A stretch of 64,000 nt of DNA from positions 19,111 through 83,110 of the forward strand of contig JAPYMA010002596.1 in NCBI GenBank assembly GCA_035041965.1, written 5' to 3'. The notes beneath the pieces were generated by a model. It searched no databases, had not been told where the DNA came from, and saw only the letters and a program-made list of their open reading frames with translations. Position numbers and translations under genes: made by a program. Below are positions 23,976-35,800 of this stretch, piece by piece (position 1 is the stretch's first letter; each line of letters begins with the position of its first letter). The DNA comes from Anisakis pegreffii. Lineage: Eukaryota > Nematoda > Chromadorea > Rhabditida > Anisakidae.

Positions 23976-24767
23976 CAGTGGTGTTCATAGGGGGTGAAAT
24001 TACCCATTTTGGGTAATCTGGAGGTGTCAGAGGTAATGGAGGGGTCGGGAAATTAGTATTTCGTGCAGTTGTTATGTTTTTCAATCAAAACATAACAACT
24101 GCACGAAATACTAATTTCCCGACCCCCTCCATTACACCATTGTGAGGGGGTTTTTTAACTCGGTTGTGTAAATGCGGTTGGTTGATGGCAACATTCATCA
24201 TTCTCTGAGTATCATTGGCTCGTTTTAACAAGATTTTCATTCTTTTCCGATGTGTTATAATCGCTCTCATACCTTTTATCAACAAAATTGTTCTCTTTTG
24301 CTAATTTCTCATTCATTTCACTCAACAGTTTAATTCAAATTTTCATTCTATTGAATAAACTCCATAATTGATCGCTCAACTATTGAATACTGTTCAGCAA
24401 TAACATTCGATTGTTGTATTGTTGGCTTTAGCTGTCAACACTCGTCAAAGTATTCAGTAAATAGTATATGCTACTGAATGAGAAATTGATTCGAACAATG
24501 ACATGAAATGAGACGAAGTGAATGAGAAAAAGTCATCAATAGAACAATATTCACATGTAATAGCTATGAGAGTGAATACAACACGTCCGAAAAGAATGAG
24601 AATCCATCTGAATCAGTTTGAAGTGAGCGCGTCATAGGAAAATAGCTTTTCATGTTTTCTGTTTGTTCATGACGTTATACATAGTAGTTCTTGTAACAGG
24701 GGAGGGTAACGGCGGCCTGCCAGGTCATCAAAAGGGGTAATGGAGTGCTGGAACGTGAGAATCACTG
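23976..24767 (+). mobile_element. hAT-like non-autonomous DNA transposon, 792 bp, with internal palindrome
   Basis: Its ends are CAGTGGTGTTCATAGG at 23976 and GTGAGAATCACTG at 24767. Flanking 8-mers TCTTAAAT (23968-23975) and TCTTGAAT (24768-24775) match at 7 of 8 positions. Subterminal blocks 'gaaattacccattttgggta' and 'ggcggcctgccag' are shared with the other copies, and the centre 'gaatgagaaattgattcgaa' is also shared. No transposase frame is seen. Short CAG-type inverted ends plus an 8-bp duplication are the established signs of the hAT superfamily. Confidence 0.9.
24033..24135. repeat. near-perfect inverted repeat (48/49-bp arms, 6-bp loop) inside the transposon
   Basis: The left arm, 24033-24080, contains 'ggaaattagtatttcgtgca'. 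It is the reverse complement of 24087-24135 apart from one extra base in the C run. The arms are separated by TCAATC. The equivalent part of the other full copies has no such palindrome, so it is a local inverted duplication in this copy. Confidence 0.95.
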
Positions 24768-24775
24768 TCTTGAAT

Positions 24776-27700
24776 AATTCAAGTCTTCATTCAAGTCTTG
24801 TCTTCATGGCGCCTATTTGGCGGCTTTTTGCAGACCTAAAAACATCGTGTTTTTGGGCGTTTAAAATCGAAGTATGGAAATCTTTCCTTTCACACTCAAC
24901 TGTGAGAAAAGCTATGAGTATGGCTGCGACAGCAAGTGACTGAAGACATACTCATCTGGCGAGTGGATTATTTTTCGTAGGCAAATCGAGAACCATTCAT
25001 GAAGAAGTCAAACGACTGTTCGAAAAGAGTCCGAGTACGGACTGTCCCGTTTTGAACCCTTCCTTGAATATTTGTAGTGATTGATATAATCGCATATTGT
25101 AGTTGGGCACAATCCAATTGACAAAACGTACATTCGTAAACGCAATCGGCCGGAGGAAAGAACGACTTTTTTTGCGTCATGAGAATGATAAATATAAAGG
25201 ATTATTGTATGTTGAGTTGAATGGTGATGAATCGCCATTGTTACAAATTCAAATCCGATACGTTCGTAAATGTAGGTTGCTTTCACCTTCACCATATCTT
25301 GTTTTTTGTTCTCTTCTCATGTGACTAATTGAATACGAGTTGTTTTGTACGGTGTACGAATATCGAAACGACAACAATCAAAACTTTTATTGAATTCACG
25401 TGAAATATGGTCGTTTCGGAAGAAGAATCCTTTTGCATAATTTATTAGTGGCTTTCAATCGATGCATCAGCAGTAATGCTTGCTTGCGTATGTGGTGAAT
25501 AAAAACAGAGAATGTCTGAAGAAATGAAAGTGAAGGAGCCGAGCAATTTTTCGTTATGCTGGTGTAGCTGCTTTTTGAGCGTGTGAGTTGATTTTTTTAA
25601 TTAAACTGATCACTTTGCAAAATGAAAATGAGAATGAAATAGATATCTTCACGTCAAGAGAACATGGCATTGCTCAGTTATGTAGCATTTGTTCGTAGTA
25701 TTCAACGAGCACAAAGTTTTCGAAAGCGATTCTCGTTTTGCACTTCGCACTTCCTCAAGCACGTCTCCTTTCACATCAACGTATAGATGAGGAATTCACC
25801 AATGAGTTATTTCATTGATCGCGTGTACGAATCAAGAAAATTTTGATCATCTTTTCGATGATCACTTCACTGTCTTAATTAGTATCATCCTTGCTTTTAC
25901 TATTTTTATCATTTCAATTACTGAACTTCTTCGATTCGCGAATTCAAGAGTTTTTATATTTCACACTGAAATATTCGATTAACCCAAATTTAGTCATCTG
26001 TGACTCGCAAACCCAGTTATGCAAATAAAACTCAACAAATCAGTTAAGGCGATTCGCGATGAGGTAGAGTGCGATTATCATCTGATCGGTTAAAGCCTAT
26101 ACCATCTGTTATAATTGATGAAGTTCGCAACATGAAAGAATTTCATTGCAAGCGTGACAACATCATTTATCACTGTTTTGATTGACAGTGTAATCGTTTA
26201 AGAAGGCACATCCGATTGAAATGCTTCGGTCAGCACGTCAGACACGCTTCTGATTCATCTCGCAACAAATTTCTTTTGTTTCGCGACAATTTGATCACAT
26301 TAATTTTGATGAATTGAACATTCAATTTCTTCATTCCACGCATTACAAACGCCCTTTCGTCACTAATTCAAATCGCATTCCCTTCCCATGTTTAATTTCT
26401 GCCACCTATCATCTCATAATTTTACGTGTCATGTACTCTAATGATTATTCTCTAATTTATTGCTTTCATCGCAGAAATGTGAAATCTTCATTTCGAAAAA
26501 AAAAGTTTTTCAAAGGAAAAAAGTTTTTTTTAATGGAACTTTGCATACTGATGATGCGGGGATATGAAACTGATTTTCGAAGTTTGTATCTTTGACTACA
26601 TCTCGAGTAGTTCTCAGCCTAATTAAGGATGAGTATGCAGCTTTTTAAGGCAGCAGTGAATTTCATGCTTTTTGATGTTCACCTTTGACAGTGACTGCCA
26701 CTAATCACGAAAATTGTCCATAACAGAAAAAAAAAGTTCTTTTCCATATTCTACATTCAAAATTGTGCCAGAAAATGGTATTGCCATGTTTACGTACCAA
26801 ATTCTTCTTACATATTGTATCGTTTTGTTGTGCAACAGAATTTCAAACAAATTGATTCGAAATGTAATGTGGATCGTACCAATCGAATTATTATTATTAA
26901 TATGTGCATAAATTATGAATAGCGATTTACAGTGACAATTCTATCGACCGTGTACATTGATCGTTTGATGGTTGTTCCAGTACGGACCGTGAAGTTGTTT
27001 TTATTTATTTGAATATTTGCTTAACCTTTGCTTGAGAGATATCGATAGGCAGTGATTTCGATTGCTCTTTTCATGTTGTGTTACATGTTCGAGTTGTATA
27101 AGTTTTGTTAGAGTGTCCTTTACAGGCATCAAGAATCAGCATTTAAATGTTTTATGTGCCTACTGGTTCCACTTCTAGTTCGTTTTGCACACCTTCCATT
27201 TGCTCGTAATAAAGAAACGGTATTCACTCTTCTGTGGCTAACATGATTAAAATTTTATTACGCAAACGTTCAATTCGTTTGATTTGCAAACGATTTGGCA
27301 TCGGGACGAATGACTGAACGAAATAGATGGAAGTTTGACGAATTTCTCATGCATTCAGAAGTATTACCCTTCAGTTGAACAGCTTTTAAGGGAAATGTGA
27401 GCGAAATTCAGAATAATGCGATCAAAAAAGTGATTAATATTGCCGTTGCAGTTGTTCTCTTCCAAATGAAAATGTCTTTGGCACTATCAATCTATTATGC
27501 ATTTATCCATCAGTGCGCACTATGCGTGTTCCCTTCAATTACCAGCCAATTGAGTTTCCCTCCAAAGATCGAACAGATAAAAATTTCATGTTTGAACAAC
27601 TGCAGGCAGCAGCATTCATCTAATCAACCTACTGTTCCACACCAGAATCAATCGGTTCATCTTTTTGCCTGATGCCAAATTAGTATCGTTTGTCAATCAG

Positions 27701-30700
27701 GTCCGCTTCTCACTGTTCTGGCACACGTTATTATAAGCAAACGCTCGATTTTTTCGACGAATTCCCATTTGTGTACGTGAGAGTGTATTCACATTCGCTT
27801 CGCATAGTGCTTGATGATCCCCAGAAATGAATCTCACTCCGCGTTTACATTGAAGTTTTTCTCGTTTTGTATGGGCTGTGTGAACATCCAAGTGGGGAGT
27901 TGGCCGATCGCACGATCGAACTGTCCTTTCGTTAAATCATATCCATCCGCTTGTCTGGTGGCAATAAAATGCTCATTTAAATTCTTAGTTTAGTCAGTTT
28001 CAATCAAACTTCTGTTCATTCATTTCATTGATCATTGATCATAAAGGTGACGTTTAATCTGGTAATAGGTGTAATTACCTATATAAGGCGTATGTCATAG
28101 CAAATACGAAGGTGACGACTAATAACAAGTCATGTGCGATGAATGCTTGGCATGCGATCGGCCATGAAAGACAGTCGAATTTGTTTTGAAGGTGAAAATT
28201 CGATCGATATGTTGTTGGTGGCGGTATGTTTCAGGCGAATGAATGCCATTTGGCTTTGTTTCGACTGTTTCAGCAAAATCGACTGTTCGACTGAAAGCCG
28301 AGCGATAATTTATACGAAATCCAATCAATCTCATGAATAGGAGAGTATTCCAGTTTGTGATCACACCGAAACAAATTGAATCAAAGCATCGATTTCACTC
28401 CTATGAGCATGGTATAATGGTAGCACATACACACAAACGCACCAAACAGCACTTGTGCAATTGAGAACGATCATCCGCTTAGAGATTAACTTCATTTCGT
28501 CAACCAACTTCATCGACTTTGCCATACCAACGATGATGATGAACAACGCGATATCATACCAACGCCAGTGTTTTATTAATGCACATGTGTAATGTACACT
28601 GTAGTTATTATTCATTTGCATATACCACTCACGACTACACGAGTAAATACGAACGATTGATAACAACAACAATGACTACTACACTCCGTTGCTAACAGCA
28701 CATTTCAGAACGCCTCCATCCATAAAACTATACGTACTCCAAATATCTTGAGTTCATCTTAAAATTTGGTAATTTTTGGTTGCATTGTGATTATCTCGTA
28801 AATGTTTTCTTGAAGTTTTCGTTCAGCTGAGCAGAATGAATGATATTAAATAAGAGGTGACGATGCACGAGACGTGCATGTATATAAGTGACATTTTGAC
28901 GATATCTCCAATCTCACGCATCCATTCCCTTTCTTTCGTAATCAATCTTCGCGACAGTGGGAACCAATAAAGCGTAATTTCCATGTCAAATCTTCTCATT
29001 CGAATGGTGTTGCGTTGTTTCGGAGAAGATTTATTCGAGCAATTGAAATTCCTCTAAAATTATGCGTATTTAAATGTGTTCGTGAATGACTGCGTTCATC
29101 AATCGCTCCTTCTTTTCAGCACAATAACCGTTTTATTTGGATCGCATTGCACATGTTTTTGTTTGCTTTAATAACTCGCATATACCATTCTGTAATTCTG
29201 ACTGTGCTTGCTATTGAAAGTGAACTGTTAACACTTTATGTATTACTGAACTAATTCGAAAAAATTTTATTTAATTTTGAGCCGATTCAAAGAAATTTCA
29301 TTGTTTGATGCTGATGATGAAGATGAGATGTGTGTACAATTGAAGTAATCGTTTATCATCTTTATTTTCTTTCATACCGTACCCTTTTAAAAGTGTATTT
29401 GTCTCTAACGTTACTGTGGAACATTGATATGGTCAGGCCAGCTGTTGACATTTGAATCCAATCAATTCATTTCGAACAATTTTCATCATAAAATCAGCAA
29501 TATTTAATGTTTCCGCATTCATAAGATCAATTTATAAAGTAAGTCATCAGAAATCTGCATTCAAGAATAATTATCTTTTATGGTGAGGATGCATTTCACA
29601 CAACGATCTCACTTTCTGCATTTCCGTTTCCGACGTCTAGATGAATAAGTGCAGAAGTTTCAGTGTAACTTAAACTGGCAGCTTAAGACAAATGAACGAT
29701 GAGTATCAGAATGCGCATCACAGCTGTCGTAACCTTATTAATTTAAGCTATTCTTTTGTGGTGATGTGTGCTAAAGCACTACGATAGAATTGCTTAAAGC
29801 AGACAACAGTCGTCTTCTATTTGTTGTAGTAATTTTGCTGAAGCACAAAACACAAAATATTCGTTCGTATCCATTCAACCATCTTCTCATTATCTATCAG
29901 TCTGTTTACTTTTCGGTATTTTCATCAATGCGCCCATTCGTTTCATCATTAGTTTTTGTTGCTACGCTCGAACATGTCGTATCACTCGCACAAATAATTC
30001 TCAATCATCATTTTCTTGTGGAAAACGAGAACTCGTTTAAAATCTCTTCGACGTTTCACGGATGTGTGATTGTCATATCGGATGGCGCACAAAAAGCTGC
30101 ATTTGCTATTGTAACGTGCAAGTTTACGGTTGATTTTGAGCGTTCTTCCATTTACGGTGTCGCCGAAACGTCGGAGAATGTTCTTATCTGATAGGAATGT
30201 TTTTATCGGCAATAACAACAACCTTCCTTCGTGGAATTCATACATTTTTGTTTGATGCCAATTTGCTCAAATAAATAATAATGCTTCGTCGGTAAAATTC
30301 CTATTGGCTAAAGTTCTTATTCTTATTGGTAAAGTTCTTATCAAGTTTCTTAATTTGTAGTAACGTTCATGATTCTTATCTTGTGCGGTGTAATATGGCA
30401 ACTGTTCCTTTAAAGAAAAAAAAGTTATGCTGATTTTTTTACTATCAATTTCTTTCAAATATACAAATGTACTGATTGTTAAGCAAATTTTTGTCAACAA
30501 TACGCTCTTGTAATAATGAACTCGTTTCAGTCGCTCATTTGCACCCGTTCAGCAGGCAGTGTATGGCGTTTGAATTAGTTGATGCGTATTTGTTGTTGTG
30601 ATCATCTTATATGGTGTCGTTTCGAAATTCATTCACAATTTGATGCTGGATGCACTTTTCTTCGTTTATCTTTGCTCTGCGTGGATGGATGCTTGGATGG

Positions 30701-31290
30701 AATTGCGCAAGCTATCTGCAGAGATTACTACGGATCGATTGCCGTTCTCCTCAGAACTCTAATTCTGTCCAGTCATTCGCTCTATTGATTAGATATATTC
30801 TTGAGTCATTGACGTTCAGTGCAGCTGAACGAGTGTAAAAGTAGTCACCGTTTTATCACGTATCCTGTCGAGTTTCGTCATTTGTAGTAACGTTCATGAG
30901 TCTTATCTTCATGCAATATGTTATCGTTCAGTTGAAATAATCATACTGATTGTCTTCTGCTTGTGAGGGGTTAATTGTTTATGACTTGTGAGTAATCGTC
31001 TTTGACGGCAGTTGTTTCTATTATCTGATATGGTTGATGGCTTATACGATTGCTATGAAGATGAGTGATTATTGCTATGTGTTTCTTTCAGTGGAACGTT
31101 TCTGTTGTTTCATTTCGTGTACAATGCTCATATTTTATTAAGATTAACTCAAACAGTTCACGTCCCTTGCCGACTTGTTAATATTTCCTTGTGGCCGTGA
31201 AGAGTGTGTGCTTCATTCATCCATTATTTTAGTGCATTGATAATTTCAGAAGTTCGCTATCGAAAAACGTTAACATCGCTGTGATTCAAG
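24776..31290. other. gene-poor stretch, no gene supported
   Basis: About 6.5 kb of unique AT-rich sequence. Open frames up to 133 codons exist (for example 29790-30191, plus strand) but show no recognisable domain, no convincing splice partners and amino-acid make-up like random translation. A short duplicated block of about 35 bp is present at 30353 and 30879. The promoter of the LIM gene should lie at the right end. Confidence 0.55.
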
Positions 31291-32228
31291 ATGCCGAATT
31301 GCCCTCGCTGCAATAAGCCCGTCTATTTTGGTGAATTTTTCAACTTTGATTGGTCTTTAGCACTGTTTTCGTCGTAATATGCTTTCGTAAGGTTTGAGTA
31401 TCCGACGAATGGCCAGTGTCATTGCTGCATTCATTTCAAGACGACACATGTCCAAAACCACTAGGAATGATGTCAAAAACCTCAAAATTTTGCATGCTTG
31501 AAACGATTGTCAATGACCAACAAATAAGCGCTTTCGAAAGGTGTCAGTGATGAGGAATAATAGTTTGATTGAATAAATCCGCATTCACAGTATATGGTAA
31601 TATAAGTTTTTGTTGAAGCTGAGCGTGTTACTTCAATTGGTAAAGACTGGCATCGACCGTGTTTACGATGTGAAAATGAAAACTGCAAAAAAACACTCAC
31701 TGCTGGTGGACATTGTGAGGTACAATATTACTTGATTACATTTCAATCTATTCACTTGCCGCAAACCTTTTTCTAAATCTTCAATATCTTTTTTGGTTAA
31801 ATTCATTAATTTTTCTCTTTTTGGATGCGAATGTAGTGACAAGGTAATGGTGAAGTGGATTCGTATGTTCTATTTGTGGGGAAAGTGATATGTATTTGTG
31901 GTATGAGATATGCTGATGATTGTGGCAATAGCATGAGTTGATGCGATTAGTAAGTAGCAGTAAATGGTACTAATATCAATTATGAATCATACAGCCTCTG
32001 GCTACTATTACCACACAATAAATGAACGACTGCATTTGTCAAGAGACAAACCCAGAGTTCTTTTCTAAGGCACTTGCTGATACTGTTTGAATGAAATGCG
32101 TTTTATAGCGTCAAGGAAAACCTTACTGTAACCAGTGTTATGGAGCTCTGTTCGGTCCGAAAGGCTATGGTCATGGTGGATCTGAGTCGCATACATTTCA
32201 CAACGGATTAACTGGCAAAGCGAATTAA
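31291..32228 (+). CDS. single-LIM cysteine-rich protein, CRIP/EXC-9-like, complete, 86 aa
   Basis: CRIP proteins are small cytosolic zinc-binding adaptors. The C. elegans homologues EXC-9 and VALV-1 maintain the apical cytoskeleton of epithelial tubes. Three exons, 31291-31330, 31619-31719 and 32109-32228, join in phase and end at TAA. The LIM domain fills the protein. Its first zinc site is CPRC near the start plus HRPC and LRC. Its second site is formed by the following Cys, YCNQC and neighbours. Diagnostic family motifs are [15 protein letters not shown] and [19 protein letters not shown], with the usual short Gly/His tail. One oddity is the spacing C-x2-C-x4-C (CLRCENENC) where vertebrate CRIP1 has C-x2-C-x2-C. 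A poly(A) signal lies at 32440. The gene is plus-strand and its 3' end faces the 3' end of the convergent mlt-10-like gene. Confidence 0.93.
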
Positions 32229-32439
32229 TTGAATTTCACTGGTCGCATCATGTACAGCGTTGTCATTCTCAACTTAATCAAATAACATCTGTTCGATCAT
32301 GTCATATTATATTATATATTCCGTTACATTTTATCAGTTATACTCTCTAATCAGTTGATGAAAACTTTAAGTCTGTTCAATGTTATTTATCATTCTATGC
32401 GATATCGATACTTTATTGTTTCTTTAAAAGATTTTTTTG

Positions 32440-32445
32440 AATAAA
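32440..32445 (+). promoter_or_regulatory. AATAAA poly(A) signal of the LIM gene
   Basis: Canonical hexamer 212 nt after the stop codon of the CRIP-like gene, in T-rich context. Confidence 0.6.
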
Positions 32446-32817
32446 ATTTTAATGTGAAGCTGTTGTAGTAAGTTTAAGAGCACTTCCAGAATATGTCCAG
32501 TGTTTGCTCATTTGAATGTTAAGTGATGAGCTCAAAAGAGACTGAAAATTTGCATAGTTGAGAGGTTTATTCAAGTATATCCACATAATGCACGAGAGAT
32601 AAATCGGACACAAGAGGGTTTCCGTATAACACGACTAAGAGCTGTTTCAGTAAACAAAAAGGTCAAATAATGCTGGCAGTGAAAGTGAGCAGGCAACAGC
32701 TCATGAATCGCTGTTATGGGGGATAGTCCGATAAAGTTATTAAAAGGCAATGATGTTGGTCAGGAAACGACATGCCTTCAAGTTTGATCCAATAATACTG
32801 CACTTTCAGTTGTGCAA

Positions 32818-35800
32818 TCAGCTGAAAGCAGATGGTGAAAGAATAACTGCATTCCCAGAACCGTTTGAATTAATGCGAGGTGAAAGGGCATTTGGTGAGA
32901 GCAGTGTGAGTACAAGGTATGATGGCGAGTATACTGATGGTGATAAGACGAATGGACTGAGTACCAAAGCGCGTAATGCGGTCGGTTGGTAGATGTTTGG
33001 GCTTAGCGCGTAAGGACATATAATGAGAGGCGATAGAACGGTTGGTGAGAGTATATATGGGGATAGGACGTTGGGCGCGAGAATGTAAGGATTCAAAACT
33101 TGTGGTGCGAGGATGACGGGTCGCATCACGATGGGTGAGAGCACGTATGGTGATAGTGCAAAGGGGGAGAGGATCGTTGGAGCGATTATATGCGGCGAAA
33201 GTATGGATGGGTTAAAGAGCCACGGGCTTAGAATGATGGGACCAAGAATTGAGGGGCTGAAAACGGCGACTGATAGGAGGACAGGCGAGAGGATCGTCGA
33301 TGAGAATATCTGATTGATGGCCACCGAGAAGACTATCGGCGAAAGAACAAAAGCTGGTAATTGTTCTAGCTGACGTTTGTGGCGCTTGATGTGTGGTGAT
33401 TTATTGGCATAATAACGTATATCCGAATCCAACTGACGATAGATATCCGCTTCAGAGAGTTTCGAGAAACGATTTAGCGAGTTCGTATCGTTAAATGGTG
33501 AGTTTTGACCGTAGACGAACTGCAGTTGTTCGTTGTTCAACACAGAGTAACCTTTGCGTTTGAAATCATTCAACTGAAATAACAAATACAGTTCACAGCT
33601 TCAATCCGTTTTCCATTCATGAGTTTCAGTCTTTTACGCATGACACCCACAGATTCAGTATGCTTAAATTCGACTGACAAGAATTTGAAACATTTTCTTC
33701 TTATGAGAGCTAACAGAAAACTGTTCTTAAGCTGAATTCTTTTCCGGGGAATATTTACCTACTATACCAGTGGTTCTCCCGTTTGGGTGCGCCATTACCC
33801 TTTTTGATGATCCGGCAGGCCGCGTTACCCCCGAATTACCCAAAACGGGTAAATTGACTTCCTATGAGAACCACTATTCTAAACCATTGCGTTGCTCATT
33901 ATTGCAATTGATTATGATTGCATGCGAAGCTATTGTCTGCGACACGCTCAATTCAAACTGATTCAGATGGAATCTCATTCTTTTCAGACGTGTTGTATTC
34001 ATTCTCATAGCTATTTCATGCATATATTGTTCTATTGATGACTTTTTCTCATTCACTTCGTCTCATTTCACTTCACAGTTCGAATCAATTTCTCATTCAG
34101 TAGCATATACTATTTACTGATTACGTTGACGAGTGTTAACAGCCGAAGTCAACAATACAACAATCGAATGTTATTGCTGAACAACATTCAACAGTCAAGC
34201 GATCAATTATAGAGTGTATCTAATAGAATGAGAATTTGAATTAAACTGTTGAGTGAAATGAATGAGAAGTTAGCAGAAGAGAACAATTTTGGTGATAAAT
34301 AGTACAAGAGCGATTATAACACCTCGGAAAAGAATGAAAATCCTGTTAAAACGAGCCACTGACACTCATTTTCAGAAAATAAAGAATGTTGCCATCAACT
34401 AATCACATTTACATATTCGAGTTACAAAAAATACCATCATAATGGCGTTATATCATAACGTAGCAACTGCACCGAATTCTAATTTCCTGACCCCCTTCAT
34501 TATCCCTTAACACCTCTGAATTACCCAAAATGGGTAATTTCACCCCTATAGAAGCACTGTACTATACGATCCATTATCTCATAGCTGTGTCTCAAAAAAA
34601 CGTATGAGCGTTCACAGAATTTCTGAGTTGACAAAAAACGAACCTGTTTTCTTGTGAGTTGTTGCGATATCGATTCGAATAGCTCTACTTTCTTCTTTGC
34701 TTGTTCTCCACTGATTTCAGTTAAATTCTCTTTTGTAAAGTACAGTGGTTGATTATCGATGCCACGAGGCATTTTCTCCAAGTTGAGAAAGATTCGATCC
34801 GTTCCCTTCTCCTACAAAAGTGTCGTCTCGACTCTCATCTAGTCTATGTCGAAGAGAGAAGAATTTCTATCGATGGGAATTTATTAGAGAGGATTTTGTT
34901 GACGTTTTTATTCGAACATAAACCATGTTTACCTCAATAAGCTTGATAACATCCGACACTCCAGACATTTCCAGTGCAACATTCATCCACTCTTCATAGT
35001 CGTCGTTTTTTAGTGTTCTGGTGATATTCGGTAAACTGAATAATGCTTCAGAAGCTTTTCCGTGCTCATGTAAGCTGAATAACGATGGTGAGAATATAGA
35101 TAACTGCAATTAATTGACCAATTTTTCTCATATGGAAAGCTGACAGGTTTTCTAGAAGTATGTGAGGAAAGGAATGCTTGAGTTCAAATTTTCGACTGGT
35201 TAAGAAGCTCGTGAAGATTTTAGAATTCTCTTAATTTCTACTAGATAGAAGCAGAACTTGCCTATGCAATATAAATAAGCGTGAAAGGTCAAGAAATATC
35301 TGTAGCTTACAATTAGAGCAAATCATTTGAAATTTCCTATCACATAATGTGTTCGTATCAGTTAAGATTGTGTTTTATACCGTATTGTTAGCATCATCCG
35401 GAACGACTGAAAACAAGCGTGGTGAAGCAATTTTGAAGGTCTTGTTCTGAATTTCGGTGCCGTTCCGTCCGGATATAATCATCGCTAACTGCATTGCTCT
35501 ATGAAATAAACGTTTTGCTTCCGTATTCTCTGCGTTAATGAGTTCATTCGCCACATCAACATTGTTTTGAAATGTTCCATCAGTCGATTTTTTCTCCTCC
35601 TAAAATATCAGTTTAACAGAGCTCTTAGAGGCTATCATCATGAACGTTTCATCCTTTGACTGTAGCACCATCTAATTCTGTCGTATTCAGCAGTAAGCTG
35701 CACAATTCACAGTTCATATTCCATCAAACTTCACTGTTCATAGTTCGCTAATGTCTCATCAAACGTCGGCAAACAATTTTTCAATTTTTTTATTCACTTT

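Noticed and set aside
28398..28440. tRNA-like 'gcatggtataatggtagcac' word
   Set aside because: It resembles a D arm, but no acceptor, anticodon or T arm can be folded around it.
28361..28672. 103-codon minus-strand frame with hydrophobic stretches
   Set aside because: Hydrophobic runs are expected by chance in AT-rich DNA. There is no receptor motif and no partner exon.
29790..30191. 133-codon plus-strand frame
   Set aside because: One of the longest frames in the gene-poor region, but with random-like composition, an antisense open frame over part of it and no domain.
33113..33313. Plus-strand frame antisense to the moulting-gene repeats
   Set aside because: An artefact of the repetitive codons of the decapeptide array on the other strand.
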